Source: Streptomyces sp. CBMA123
Lineage (GTDB): Bacteria > Actinomycetota > Actinomycetes > Streptomycetales > Streptomycetaceae
Reading direction: 5' to 3'
Assembly (NCBI RefSeq): GCF_014596465.1
Contig: NZ_MECK01000090.1
Coordinates: forward strand, 1 to 64,000
DNA length: 64,000 nt
Within the stretch, counting starts at the first letter, position 1, and each line of letters starts with the position of its first letter. Below the pieces are notes generated by a model. That model was not told where the DNA came from. It ran no database searches and saw nothing but the letters and a program-made list of their open reading frames with translations. The position numbers and the translations under genes are program-made. Below, one piece after another: positions 7,742-16,221 of the stretch.

Positions 7742-7804
7742 GCCCCGGACGGCCTGGGGAGAAAACCGGTTGGCCCCGCGCCCTCGCCGCTCGACAATCG
7801 CCGG

Positions 7805-8941
7805 ATGACCAATGACCAGCTCGACTGGGGACGTCTGCGCGCGGCCCGCCGGGCCTGCACCCGCTTCCTCTCCGGCAGCCGCCCCCTCACCATGCACGCG
7901 CGACTGACCGCCCTCGCCGAGGCGGTCGAGCCGGATGCCTACCCCGATCTCTACGGCAACGGCGGCCCGGTCGGGGAGCTGGAGGAGCGCACGGCCGCAC
8001 TCCTCGGCACCGAGGACGCGGTCTTCTTCCCCAGCGGGACGATGGCCCAGCAGGTCGCCCTGCGCCACCACGCCGAGCGAACCGGCAACCGGGCCGTCGC
8101 CCTCCACCCGCAGAGCCATCTGGAACGGCACGAGCGCCACGCCTACACCCAGCTCACCGGCCTGCGCGGCCTCTGGCCCACCACCGAACTGCGCCACCCC
8201 ACCGCCGACGAACTCCGCTCCCTCGGCGAGCCCTTCGGCACACTGGCGGTCGAACTCCCCCTGCGGGACCCGGGGTTCCTGCTCCCCAGCTGGGACGAAC
8301 TCACCGAGCTCACCGCCGCCGCCCGCGAGGCCGGCGCCCGGGTGCACTTCGACGGCGCCCGGCTCTGGAACACCACGACCCACTTCGGCAGGCCGCTCGA
8401 CGAGATCGCCGCCCTCGCCGACAGCGTCTACGTCTCCTTCTACAAGGACCTCGGCGGCATCAGCGGCGCCGCCCTCGCCGGCGACAAGGCGCTCACCGCC
8501 TACGCCCGCACCTGGCGCCACCGCTACGGCGGGCAGCTGTACCAGCAGTGGCCGGCCGCCCTCGCCGCGCTCACCGGCCTGGACACCGCGCTCCCCCGGA
8601 TCCCCGACTACACCCGCCACGCCGCGACCCTGGCCCCCGCGCTGGCCGCCCTGCCCGGCGCCCGGCTCTTCCCGGCCGTCCCGCCGACCCACGAGTTCCA
8701 GCTCTGGCTCCCCCACTCGGCGAGCGCCCTGAACGCCGCCGTGCTCGCCCTCGCCGAGCGGGAGAAGATCTGGTTCGTCCCGGAGTGGACCGACGCGGCC
8801 CCCGGCCTCGCCATGGCCGAGGTGGGCCTCGACGGCCCGGCGCAGCACTGGACGGCCCAGGAGGTGACCGAACTCGGGCTGCACTTCCTGGAGCTGGTCG
8901 CGGACGCCGAGCAGCGAACCGGCGCGGGCGACCGCAGCTGA
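7805..8941 (+). CDS. Threonine-aldolase-like PLP enzyme (beta-eliminating lyase family)
   Basis: A 378-residue fold-type I PLP enzyme of the Beta_elim_lyase group, most like low-specificity L-threonine aldolase, which cleaves threonine or other beta-hydroxy amino acids to glycine and an aldehyde. Landmarks: YGNGGPVGELEERTAALLG (about 50-68), FFPSGTMAQQ phosphate loop (74-83), HFDGAR with Asp183 that contacts the pyridine nitrogen, and SFYKDLGG with the Schiff-base Lys214. The length is slightly above the family norm (340-360). The ATG at 7805 has no strong ribosome binding site. Monocistronic, followed by a hairpin. Substrate range is inferred from the family. Confidence 0.87.
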   Translation: MTNDQLDWGRLRAARRACTRFLSGSRPLTMHARLTALAEAVEPDAYPDLYGNGGPVGELEERTAALLGTEDAVFFPSGTMAQQVALRHHAERTGNRAVALHPQSHLERHERHAYTQLTGLRGLWPTTELRHPTADELRSLGEPFGTLAVELPLRDPGFLLPSWDELTELTAAAREAGARVHFDGARLWNTTTHFGRPLDEIAALADSVYVSFYKDLGGISGAALAGDKALTAYARTWRHRYGGQLYQQWPAALAALTGLDTALPRIPDYTRHAATLAPALAALPGARLFPAVPPTHEFQLWLPHSASALNAAVLALAEREKIWFVPEWTDAAPGLAMAEVGLDGPAQHWTAQEVTELGLHFLELVADAEQRTGAGDRS

Positions 8942-8944
8942 CCA

Positions 8945-8990
8945 GGCGGCGCCCGGCTCTTCGACCGGAGGTCGGGAACCGGGCGCCGCC
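8945..8990. terminator. Terminator-like hairpin after the PLP lyase
   Basis: A 12-bp stem (8945-8956 with 8979-8990) encloses a smaller inner CGACC/GGTCG hairpin. It lies three bases after the lyase stop and just before the decayed, convergent hydrolase. Confidence 0.7.
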
Positions 8991-8997
8991 GCACCCG

Positions 8998-9330
8998 TCA
9001 GGCGAGCGCCTCGGCCGGCCGAAGTGCCGGGCGAAGAAGCGCACCGCGCTGTCCGCCTCGAACCTCGGCAGTTCCTTGTGCCGGCCCGCGTTGGCGTGCA
9101 GCGTCTTCTCCGTCGAGGCGAAGACGTCGGACAGCGCGAGGCCGTCCTGGCGGGAGATGTGCTCGTCGTCCCACTGCAGGTCGTACTCGATCGGGACGGT
9201 GATCCGCTTCGCCGGCTCGGCCAGGACGTGGGGCCAGTGCCGGCCGAAGACCGCGGCCTTGATCCTGGGTTCGACCGCGACCAGCGGGATGCCGATCGCG
9301 GTGCCCATAGCCGGTCTCCAGGCGCTGGGC
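8998..9330 (-). pseudogene. Decayed dienelactone hydrolase-like gene (5'-truncated, frameshifted)
   Basis: The minus strand encodes the C-terminal third of an alpha/beta hydrolase of the dienelactone-hydrolase type. One frame gives MGTAIGIPLVAVEPRIKAA, VPIEYDLQWDDEHISRQ (the Asp of the triad region), EKTLHANAGRHKELP (the catalytic His) and RFFARHFGRP. The sequence just before it (RLETGY) and the proper end (PAEALA-stop at 8998-9000) are in a different frame. The nucleophile elbow, normally GYWGLSMG, has lost several bases between GY and MG, and a second shift near the end restores the original frame. No N-terminal part is recognisable upstream. Not functional. Confidence 0.7.
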
Positions 9331-9393
9331 CCATGAGCACGCCGTCGGCAAACAGTTGGCCGGCACCGAACCCTTCGTGTCAGAATGACGATT

Positions 9394-9972
9394 ATGAGCG
9401 AGCAGCACGTACGGACCTTCGCCGACGTCCGCGACCGCGAGGAGCTGGCGGCCCTGATGGCCGCCGGGGGGCGGCCGAAGTGGGTGATGTTCTGGGGGCA
9501 CACCGCGCGCAAGGGCGGTGGGACGCGACAGGAGTGCCTGAGCCAGTGGTGGCCCGGGCGGTTCACCGTCGACGGGGTGGCGTACGCCTCCGCCGAGCAC
9601 TGGATGATGGCCGGGAAGGCCCGGATGTTCGGGGACGAGGCGATCGAGCGGCGGGTGCTGGAGGCCCGGACGCCCGCCGAGGCGAAGAAGCTGGGCCGGC
9701 TGGTCGAGGGCTTCGACCAGGAGGTCTGGGCGGCGGGCCGGTTCGAGCTGGTGGTCGAGGGGAACGTCGCCAAGTTCGGCCAGGACGAGGCGCTGCGGGA
9801 GTACCTGCTGGGCACCGGCGGCCGCGTCCTGGTGGAGGCCAGCCCGGTGGACCGGATCTGGGGCATCGGGCTCGCCGCCGACGACATCCGGGCCGAACGC
9901 CCGCTGGAGTGGCGGGGGTTGAACCTGCTCGGGTTCGCACTGATGGAGGCGCGGGCCCGGCTGAGCGGATGA
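9394..9972 (+). CDS. NADAR-family protein (YbiA-like N-glycosidase fold)
   Basis: About 192 residues, almost wholly a NADAR domain: VMFWGHTA, CLSQWWPGRFTVDGVAYASAE (split here: CLSQWWPGRF, VAYASAEHWMMAGKA), RRVLEARTPAEAKKLGR and SPVDRIWGIGL are the conserved landmarks. The fold is that of E. coli YbiA. Family members act on ADP-ribose-related or riboflavin-pathway intermediates, and some hydrolyse the N-glycosidic bond of ADP-ribosylated guanine. It stands alone here between a pseudogene and an unrelated gene, so its substrate is open. An in-frame ATG at 9385 is also possible; neither start has a good ribosome binding site. Confidence 0.9.
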   Translation: MSEQHVRTFADVRDREELAALMAAGGRPKWVMFWGHTARKGGGTRQECLSQWWPGRFTVDGVAYASAEHWMMAGKARMFGDEAIERRVLEARTPAEAKKLGRLVEGFDQEVWAAGRFELVVEGNVAKFGQDEALREYLLGTGGRVLVEASPVDRIWGIGLAADDIRAERPLEWRGLNLLGFALMEARARLSG

Positions 9973-10117
9973 GGCCGGCCGCTCCACCTCCGGCGCCCCC
10001 GCGGCGGCGCGCGACCGGCGCACTCCTCGCAACGGCCGCCCTCTGTGCGCTCCTTGACACCACTCGGGCACGACTGGTCGCGCTCTCGTAACTCCATCGC
10101 CACATTCCGACGCCAGG

Positions 10118-11329
10118 ATGTCCCGCAGTCAGGGTGCAGATGGACAGGTTGGGGCGATCATGCGCATGCGGTCGACGGAAGAATCCGCAGGCCAGCAGCC
10201 GGAGGGCGAGCAACGGGCCGCCGAACTCCGGGCAGAACTGGACGAGTTGCTCCGCGCGAGCCGCTACGCGGGCCAACGCGAACGACGACTGAACGAGGCG
10301 ATACGGGCGAGCCCGGGCCGTCAGCGCCCGGACGGCGACCTGCTGCGGCAGCTCGCCCAGGCCCGCACCCTGCGCGCGGGCCTGGGCGCACGCTGCCTCC
10401 AACTGAGCGATCAGTTACAGGAGTTGGAGCTCAACCTCAGACAGCGGCCGCACCCCCAGCCGCACCCCCCGGAGCCACCACACCCCGAGCCGCCACACCT
10501 GCGGCCACACTCCCAGCCACACCCCGAGCCACACCCCCACGGGCCACACCCCCACCAGGCTCCACCGCCACCACCGCCGCCGCCCACCCGGCCCGACCTC
10601 GGCGCCCTCACCGAGCGGATCACCGGACTCCACCGAAGCGGCGCCCTCCCCGAGTCCCAGGAGCTGCTGGACCAGGCCGCCGCCCGCCTCGCCCCCGCCG
10701 ACGCCGCCCTGCTGGTCGGGATGCTCTCCCAGCGCGGCCCGACCGGCGCCTCGCTGCACCTCGCCCGGACCGCCGCCCGGGGCACCCCGGACCACGCCGT
10801 CTCCGTACTGGCGGAGCTGCGCGAACTGGGCCTGGCCGAGGAGGCCGCCGAACTGTTCCACGCCTTCTGGGCCTACCCGGCGCCCGCCGTCCCCGCCCTG
10901 CTCGGCGCCCTGGAGCGGGCCGGGCAGCACGCCGACGGCGCCACCCTGCTCTGGGAGTGGGGCTCGGCCCCGACGACCGAGCTGACCTCCCTGGCCGCCT
11001 GCCTCCAGCAGCACGGCCGCCCCGCCGACGTACGGACCCTGCTGCGCCAGGCGGCCGGCCGCCCGACCGCCGACCTCGCCGACCTCGCGACCGAACTGCC
11101 GCCCGCACTCGCCACCCTGCTGCTGCACGAGCTGGTCGCACTGCGCCCGCCCGTCGAACTGGTGCGCCTGGCCGCCGTGCTGGACGGCCACCCCGGCCTC
11201 TACGCGCAGTTGCTGGGCGCACTGCTCGCCGACGCCACCCGCCACCGCACCACCCTCGCCGCCCTCCGCACGGCGGGCCTGCCGACCACCCCGCCGGCCG
11301 CCCCGCGCCCCCGCTGGGGCAGGCGGTAG
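10118..11329 (+). CDS. Coiled-coil / His-Pro-rich linker / helical-repeat protein, function unknown
   Basis: A 403-residue cytoplasmic protein with three parts. Residues about 20-105 are a charged coiled coil (AAELRAELDELLRASRY, DQLQELELNLRQ). Residues about 108-158 are a low-complexity linker of Pro-His-X repeats with ten His in some 37 residues, ending in a run of eight prolines. Residues 160-400 are Leu/Ala-rich helix-turn-helix repeats with PPR/TPR-like spacing (e.g. HAVSVLAELRELGLAEEAAE). No enzymatic motif. Such repeats usually bind proteins or RNA; the His-rich linker could bind zinc or other metals. Internal ATGs at 10160 and 10166 are alternative starts. It is convergent with glyS, and the zinc-uptake operon begins beyond glyS. 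Confidence 0.75.
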   Translation: MSRSQGADGQVGAIMRMRSTEESAGQQPEGEQRAAELRAELDELLRASRYAGQRERRLNEAIRASPGRQRPDGDLLRQLAQARTLRAGLGARCLQLSDQLQELELNLRQRPHPQPHPPEPPHPEPPHLRPHSQPHPEPHPHGPHPHQAPPPPPPPPTRPDLGALTERITGLHRSGALPESQELLDQAAARLAPADAALLVGMLSQRGPTGASLHLARTAARGTPDHAVSVLAELRELGLAEEAAELFHAFWAYPAPAVPALLGALERAGQHADGATLLWEWGSAPTTELTSLAACLQQHGRPADVRTLLRQAAGRPTADLADLATELPPALATLLLHELVALRPPVELVRLAAVLDGHPGLYAQLLGALLADATRHRTTLAALRTAGLPTTPPAAPRPRWGRR

Positions 11330-11343
11330 CGGGCCGGCGAAAA

Positions 11344-11393
11344 CGGGAAGCCCCCGCCCGCCCCCACCAAGGAGGACGGCCGGGGGCTTCCCG
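11344..11393. terminator. Hairpin between convergent genes (repeat protein / glyS)
   Basis: A 13-bp stem (11344-11356 with 11381-11393) with a 24-base loop lies between the stop codons of the two convergent genes. It is probably a bidirectional terminator. Confidence 0.65.
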
Positions 11394-11404
11394 AAGGACC
11401 GGAC

Positions 11405-12787
11405 TCAGCAGCCGATCAGACGCGCCGCCAGGTAGCCCTTCACCTGGTCCAGCGAGACGCGCTCCTGCGACATGGTGTCGCGGTCGCGCACGGTCACGGC
11501 GTTGTCCTCGAGGGTGTCGAAGTCGACCGTCACGCAGAACGGCGTGCCGATCTCGTCCTGACGGCGGTAGCGCTTGCCGATCGCGCCGGCGTCGTCGAAC
11601 TCGACGTTCCACGCGGTGCGCAGGTCGGCGGCCAGGCCGCGGGCCTTCGGCGAGAGGTCGGCGTTGCGCGACAGCGGCAGCACGGCGACCTTGACCGGGG
11701 CCAGGCGCGGGTCGAGCCGCATGCCGACGCGCTTCTCCATGACGCCCTTGGCGTTGGGCGCCTCGTCCTCGAAGTAGGCGTCGATCAGGAAGGCCAGCAT
11801 GGCGCGGTTGAGGCCGGCCGCCGGCTCGATGACGTACGGGAAGTACCGCTCGCCGCTCTCCTGGTCGAAGTACCGCAGGTCCTTGCCGGAGGCCTCGCTG
11901 TGCACCCGCAGGTCGTAGTCGGTGCGGTTGGCCACGCCCTCCAGCTCGGAGAACTCGGAGCCGCCGAAGTTGAAGCGGTACTCGATGTCCACGGTGCGCT
12001 TGGCGTAGTGGGAGAGCTTCTCCTTCGGGTGCTCGAAGAAGCGCATGTTCTCGGTGCGCATGCCGAGGTCGACGTACCAGTCCCAGCGCTGCTGGAGCCA
12101 GTACTCGTGCCACTGCTCGTCCTCGCCCGGCTTGACGAAGAACTCCATCTCCATCTGCTCGAACTCGCGGGTGCGGAAGATGAAGTTGCCGGGGGTGATC
12201 TCGTTGCGGAAGCTCTTGCCGGTCTGGGCGATGCCGAACGGCGGCTTCTTGCGCGAAGTGGTCTGGACGGCGCTGAAGTTGGTGAAGATGCCCTGGGCGG
12301 TCTCGGGGCGCAGGAAGGCCAGGCCACTGGCCTCCTCGGTGACGCCGAGGTGGGTCTTCAGCATGCCCGAGAAGTCCTTGGGCTCGGTGAACTGGCCCTT
12401 GGTGCCGCAGTCGGGGCAGTTGACGTCCTTGAGGCCGTTCGGCGGCGGGAAGCCGTGCTTGGCCTCGTACTTCTCCTCCAGGTGGTCGGCCCGGTGGCGC
12501 TTGTGGCAGGAGAGGCACTCGGTCAGCGGGTCGTTGAAGGTGGCGACGTGGCCGGAGGCCTCCCAGACCTCACGGGCCAGGATGACCGACGAGTCGAGGC
12601 CGACGACGTCCTCGCGGGCCTGGACCATCGTGCGCCACCACTGGCGCTTGATGTTCTCCTTGAGTTCGACGCCCAGCGGCCCGTAGTCCCAGGCGGCACG
12701 CGTGCCGCCGTAGATCTCGCTGCAGGGGTAGACGAAGCCACGGCGCTTGCTCAGGCTGACGATCGTGTCGATCTTGTCGGCGGCCAC
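11405..12787 (-). CDS. glyS: Glycyl-tRNA synthetase (class II, alpha2 type)
   Basis: Charges tRNA-Gly with glycine. The 460 residues are the usual length for the bacterial/eukaryotic single-chain class II enzyme. It starts [20 protein letters not shown], includes the [14 protein letters not shown] motif, a zinc-binding insertion with Cys pairs (CLSCHKRH and CPDCGTKG, about residues 95-140), motif 2 ([16 protein letters not shown]), and an anticodon-binding C-terminal domain. The start is the GTG at 12787, preceded by a GAAGAGAG purine stretch. The much longer frame back to 12952 runs into the znuA control region and is rejected. It is divergent from znuA. Confidence 0.97.
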   Translation of the reverse strand: MAADKIDTIVSLSKRRGFVYPCSEIYGGTRAAWDYGPLGVELKENIKRQWWRTMVQAREDVVGLDSSVILAREVWEASGHVATFNDPLTECLSCHKRHRADHLEEKYEAKHGFPPPNGLKDVNCPDCGTKGQFTEPKDFSGMLKTHLGVTEEASGLAFLRPETAQGIFTNFSAVQTTSRKKPPFGIAQTGKSFRNEITPGNFIFRTREFEQMEMEFFVKPGEDEQWHEYWLQQRWDWYVDLGMRTENMRFFEHPKEKLSHYAKRTVDIEYRFNFGGSEFSELEGVANRTDYDLRVHSEASGKDLRYFDQESGERYFPYVIEPAAGLNRAMLAFLIDAYFEDEAPNAKGVMEKRVGMRLDPRLAPVKVAVLPLSRNADLSPKARGLAADLRTAWNVEFDDAGAIGKRYRRQDEIGTPFCVTVDFDTLEDNAVTVRDRDTMSQERVSLDQVKGYLAARLIGC

Positions 12788-12941
12788 AGTGCTCTCTTCA
12801 GTACGTACGGCACGGTCAGGGCACGGCTGGTTGCTCGTACCCGAATACCCAAGGTTACCGGCCAGACGGGTACGGGGTTCAAATCGATATGGTCCGGCTC
12901 CCCCCACCCATCGCCACCTGTCGTTCACCCGTCCGAGTGAG

Positions 12942-12979
12942 TTGACAATCATTTCCAGTTCAGATGAGAATGATTGTCA
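12942..12979. promoter_or_regulatory. znuA promoter covered by two Zur-box-like sites
   Basis: Two 15-bp imperfect palindromes match the actinobacterial Zur consensus TGnnAATnATTnnCA: TGACAATCATTTCCA (12943-12957) and TGAGAATGATTGTCA (12965-12979). Their outer halves also form an 11-bp inverted repeat. A -35 hexamer TTGACA (12942-12947) and a -10 GAGAAT (12966-12971), 18 bases apart, are overlapped by the two boxes, so zinc-loaded Zur should block RNA polymerase. The predicted transcript start falls at about 12979, which is the A of a start codon. Confidence 0.82.
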
Positions 12980-13959
12980 TGATGATCGGACTGTTCAGCC
13001 GCCGGACCCGCAAGACCGCCGCCCTGGCCGTCACCGCCCTCGCCGCCTCCCTGGCCCTCACGGCCTGCGGCGGCAGCAGCAGCGCCAAGGGCTCGGACGG
13101 CAGGCTGAACGTCGTCGCCTCCTTCTACCCGATGGAGTTCCTGGCCCAGCAGATCGGCAAGGACCACGTCTCGGTCACCGACCTCACCGCGCCCGGCGTC
13201 GAACCGCACGACCTGGAGCTCACCGCCAAGCAGGTCGCCGGCGTCCAGAAGGCCGACGCGATCCTCTACCTCAAGGGCCTGCAGCCCACCGTCGACCAGG
13301 CCGTCGACCAGTCGTCCAGCAAGCACAAGATCGACGCCACCGCCGCCAGCCCGCTGGTCGACCACCACCTCGACGAGGGCACCTCCGAGACCGGCGGCCA
13401 CCAGCACGAGGGCCCGGCCGGCGACCCGCACATCTGGCTCGACCCGGCCCGCTACGCGGCGATCGCCAAGAGCGTCGGCGCCGAGTTCGCCAAGGCCGAC
13501 CCGACGCACGCCGACGACTACCGGAAGAACACCGACGAACTGGTCACCAGGCTCACCGCCCTGGACCAGGAGTTCCAGGCCGGGCTGAAGGACGTCAAGA
13601 CCAAGACCTTCGTCACCAGCCACGCCGCCTTCGGCTACCTCGCCGACCACTACGGCCTCACCCAGGTCGCCATCAACGGCGTCGACCCGGAGTCCGAGCC
13701 CACCCCGGCCCGCCTCGCCGAGGTGCAGAAGGCCGCCAAGGACAACGGCGTCACCACGATCTTCTTCGAGACCCTGGTCAGCCCCAAGCTCGCCGACACC
13801 GTCGCCAAGGACCTCGGCCTCAAGACCGCCGTCCTGGACCCGCTGGAGGGCGTCAAGGACCCGTCGAAGGACGACTACCTGAGCGTCATGAAGCAGAACC
13901 TGGCCAACCTCCAGGCCGCCCTCGGCGCCCCCACGGCGTCGGCCACCCCCGCGAGCTGA
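12979..13959 (+). CDS. znuA: Zinc ABC transporter substrate-binding lipoprotein
   Basis: Captures zinc outside the membrane and delivers it to ZnuB. From the ATG at 12979 it is 326 residues: a Sec signal with lipobox LTAC (Cys30 lipidated), then the two-lobed cluster A-I fold. Metal ligands are visible in VEPHDLELT, DPHIWLDP and TSHAAFGYLADHYG, plus a late acidic ligand region. An acidic/His loop (DHHLDEGTSETGGHQHEG), typical of zinc-type rather than manganese-type proteins, lies before the second His. The in-frame ATG at 12964 lies inside a Zur box and upstream of the predicted transcript start, so it is unlikely to be used. First gene of znuA-znuC-znuB. Confidence 0.95.
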   Translation: MMIGLFSRRTRKTAALAVTALAASLALTACGGSSSAKGSDGRLNVVASFYPMEFLAQQIGKDHVSVTDLTAPGVEPHDLELTAKQVAGVQKADAILYLKGLQPTVDQAVDQSSSKHKIDATAASPLVDHHLDEGTSETGGHQHEGPAGDPHIWLDPARYAAIAKSVGAEFAKADPTHADDYRKNTDELVTRLTALDQEFQAGLKDVKTKTFVTSHAAFGYLADHYGLTQVAINGVDPESEPTPARLAEVQKAAKDNGVTTIFFETLVSPKLADTVAKDLGLKTAVLDPLEGVKDPSKDDYLSVMKQNLANLQAALGAPTASATPAS

Positions 13960-13973
13960 CGGGACGCACCGCC

Positions 13974-14738
13974 ATGACCCACCCGATACCCCCGGCCGTC
14001 CGCCTCCGTGACGCCGTCGCCGCGCGCGGCGGCCGGCCGGTGCTGCGCGGCGTCGACCTCACCGTCCGGCCGGGCGAGGTCGTCGCCCTGCTCGGCGCCA
14101 ACGGCTCCGGCAAGTCGACCACCGTCAAGGCCGTGATCGGCTCCGTGCCGCTGGAGCGGGGCGACCTGGAGCTGTTCGGCACCCCGTACGGCTCCTTCCG
14201 CGCCTGGCACCGGATCGGGTACGTCCCGCAGCGCACCACCGCCGCCTCCGGCGTCCCGGCCACCGTGCGCGAGGTGGTCTCCACCGGACGGCTGGCGCAG
14301 CACCGGCTGCTGCCCTTCCGCCGCAAGGACCGCGCCGCGGTGGACCGCGCGCTGGCCGCCGTCGGCATGCTGGACCGGGCCGGGGACGGCGTCGCCGACC
14401 TGTCCGGCGGCCAGCAGCAGCGGGTGCTGATCGCCCGCGCCCTGGTCGGCACCCCCGACCTGCTGATCATGGACGAGCCGATGGCCGGCGTGGACGCCGC
14501 CAGCCAGCAGGTGCTCGCCGACACCCTGCGCGCCGAGGTCGGCCGCGGCGCCTCCGTCCTCCTCGTGCTGCACGAACTCGGTCCGCTGGAGCCGCTGATC
14601 GACCGCGCCGTGGTGCTGCGGGACGGCTGCGTCGCGCACGACGGCCCGCCCGTGCCCAACACCGGCCTGCACGCGCTGCCCGGCCACGACCACGTCCACC
14701 CGCACGCCGACCTCACCCCGCCGAGGCTGCTCGCATGA
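13974..14738 (+). CDS. znuC: Zinc ABC transporter ATP-binding protein
   Basis: The ATPase of the zinc importer, 254 residues, on the cytoplasmic face of the membrane. Walker A is GANGSGKST (about residues 39-47), the Q-loop is in VPQRTT, the signature is DLSGGQQQRV, Walker B is LLIMDEPMAG and the switch His is in VLHELG. A His-rich tail (HALPGHDHVHPHADL) may bind zinc. It starts 14 bases after znuA, and its stop overlaps the znuB start (ATGA), so all three proteins are made from one message. Confidence 0.95.
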   Translation: MTHPIPPAVRLRDAVAARGGRPVLRGVDLTVRPGEVVALLGANGSGKSTTVKAVIGSVPLERGDLELFGTPYGSFRAWHRIGYVPQRTTAASGVPATVREVVSTGRLAQHRLLPFRRKDRAAVDRALAAVGMLDRAGDGVADLSGGQQQRVLIARALVGTPDLLIMDEPMAGVDAASQQVLADTLRAEVGRGASVLLVLHELGPLEPLIDRAVVLRDGCVAHDGPPVPNTGLHALPGHDHVHPHADLTPPRLLA

Positions 14739-15697
14739 CCGAGATGCTCTCCTACGACTTCATGCAGCGCGCCCTGCTGGCCGCCGTGCTGGTCGGGATC
14801 ACCGCCCCCGCCGTCGGCATCTACCTGGTGCAGCGCCGCCAGGCCCTGATGGGCGACGGCATGGGCCACGTCGCGATGACCGGCGTCGGCCTCGGCTTCA
14901 TCTTCCAGACCAGCCCGGTCTGGATGGCCGTGCTGGTCTGCGTGCTCGGCGCGGTCACCATGGAGCTGGTCCGCTCGCGCGGCAACCAGCGCGGTGACAT
15001 CGCCCTCGCGATGCTCTTCTACGGCGGCATGGCCTGCGGCAAGCTGCTGGTCTCGATGTCCGCCCAGGCCGGGGCCGGCTCGCTGGAGAGCTACCTGTGG
15101 GGCTCGATCCTCACCGTCGCCCCCGCCGACCTGGCCACCATCGCGGTGCTCGGCGCGGTGGTCATCGCGGTCACCGTCGGCCTGCGCCGCCAGCTGTTCG
15201 CGATCTGCCAGGACGAGGACTTCGCCCGGGTCACCGGGGTGCCGGTGCGCACCCTCAACCTGCTGCTCGCGGTGATGGCCGCGGTCACCGTCACGGTCGC
15301 CATGCGGGTGGTCGGGCTGCTGCTGGTGAGCGCCCTGATGGTGGTCCCGGTGGTCGCCGCCCAGCAGCTCACCCGCTCCTTCGCCGCCACCCAGGCCGCC
15401 TCGATCGCGCTCGGCGTGGTGGTCGCGCTGGCCGGTGTCACCGGCTCCTACGAGCTGAACGTGCCCTCCGGCCCGGCCATCGTGCTGCTCGCCATCGCGG
15501 TCTTCGCGGTGTTCAGCGTGATCGCCGCGCCGCTCGCCCGCCGCCGGCACCGGCGCCGCGGGGACGCCGAGCGGGGGCCGCAGGTCTGCGACGTCCGGAT
15601 CCCGGGTCGGATCCCCGGCCAAAACCCCGGCCAAGACCCGGGAAAGACTTCCTCCGCCGCGACCACTCCGGAGGAGCGGGCCGGGCTGGCACAATGA
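14735..15697 (+). CDS. znuB: Zinc ABC transporter permease
   Basis: Membrane channel of the zinc importer, 320 residues, ABC-3 family with about eight hydrophobic spans (e.g. LLAAVLVGITAPAVGIYLV, VVAALVVPV-like core ALMVVPVVAAQQL). QRRQALMGDGMGHVAMTGVG is the conserved cytoplasmic coupling region. It has an unusually long polar C-terminal tail (about 45 residues, Arg- then Gly/Pro-rich) with no known role. The start overlaps the znuC stop by four bases. zur begins only 35 bases after its stop. Confidence 0.95.
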   Translation: MTEMLSYDFMQRALLAAVLVGITAPAVGIYLVQRRQALMGDGMGHVAMTGVGLGFIFQTSPVWMAVLVCVLGAVTMELVRSRGNQRGDIALAMLFYGGMACGKLLVSMSAQAGAGSLESYLWGSILTVAPADLATIAVLGAVVIAVTVGLRRQLFAICQDEDFARVTGVPVRTLNLLLAVMAAVTVTVAMRVVGLLLVSALMVVPVVAAQQLTRSFAATQAASIALGVVVALAGVTGSYELNVPSGPAIVLLAIAVFAVFSVIAAPLARRRHRRRGDAERGPQVCDVRIPGRIPGQNPGQDPGKTSSAATTPEERAGLAQ

Positions 15698-15732
15698 GGT
15701 GCGTGACGCCCACGACCCCAGGAGGACCCACG

Positions 15733-16143
15733 GTGACCACCGCAGGCCCGTCGCCGCGCGCCCGCTCGACCCGACAGCGTGCCGCCGTCTCGTCGGCCCT
15801 GGACGAGATCGCGGACTTCCGCAGTGCGCAGGAGCTCCACGACCTGCTCAAGCACCGCGGGGACTCCGTCGGTCTGACCACGGTCTACCGCACCCTGCAG
15901 TCGCTCGCCGACGCCGGTGAGGTGGACGTGCTGCGCACCGCCGACGGCGAGGCCGTCTACCGCCGGTGCAGCAGCGGGCACCACCACCACCTGGTCTGCC
16001 GGCACTGCGGCGCCACCGTCGAGGTCGAGGGCCCCGCGGTCGAACGCTGGGCCAACTCGGTCGCCGCCGAGCACGGGTTCAGCGACATCGCGCACACCCT
16101 GGAGATCTTCGGCACCTGCGCGGACTGCGCGAAGAAGGGCTGA
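15733..16143 (+). CDS. zur: Zinc uptake regulator Zur (Fur family)
   Basis: Zinc-dependent repressor of zinc uptake genes; about 136 residues. The N-terminal winged helix (FRSAQELHDLLKHRGDSVGL, TTVYRTLQSLADAGEVD) is followed by the metal-binding dimer domain: GHHHHLVCRHCGA gives the regulatory His ligands and the first structural CxxC, and CADCAKKG gives the second. I chose the GTG at 15733 because AGGAGG lies seven bases upstream; an ATG at 15694 would overlap the znuB stop. The 35-base gap makes co-transcription with the znu operon possible, which would place zur under its own control. Confidence 0.95.
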   Translation: MTTAGPSPRARSTRQRAAVSSALDEIADFRSAQELHDLLKHRGDSVGLTTVYRTLQSLADAGEVDVLRTADGEAVYRRCSSGHHHHLVCRHCGATVEVEGPAVERWANSVAAEHGFSDIAHTLEIFGTCADCAKKG

Positions 16144-16179
16144 CGCCCGTACCGGGGCAGCCCGTACGGACGACCACGA

Positions 16180-16210
16180 AGGGCCCGCGGGAATCCTCCC
16201 CGCGGGCCCT
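16180..16210. terminator. Bidirectional terminator between zur and uppS
   Basis: A perfect 12-bp stem (16180-16191 with 16199-16210) and a 7-base loop between convergent stops. Confidence 0.8.
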
Positions 16211-16221
16211 CGTCGTGCGCG

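Noticed and set aside
12787-12952. Longer glyS start at 12952
   Set aside because: It would add 55 residues without similarity to glycyl-tRNA synthetases and cross the znuA control region.
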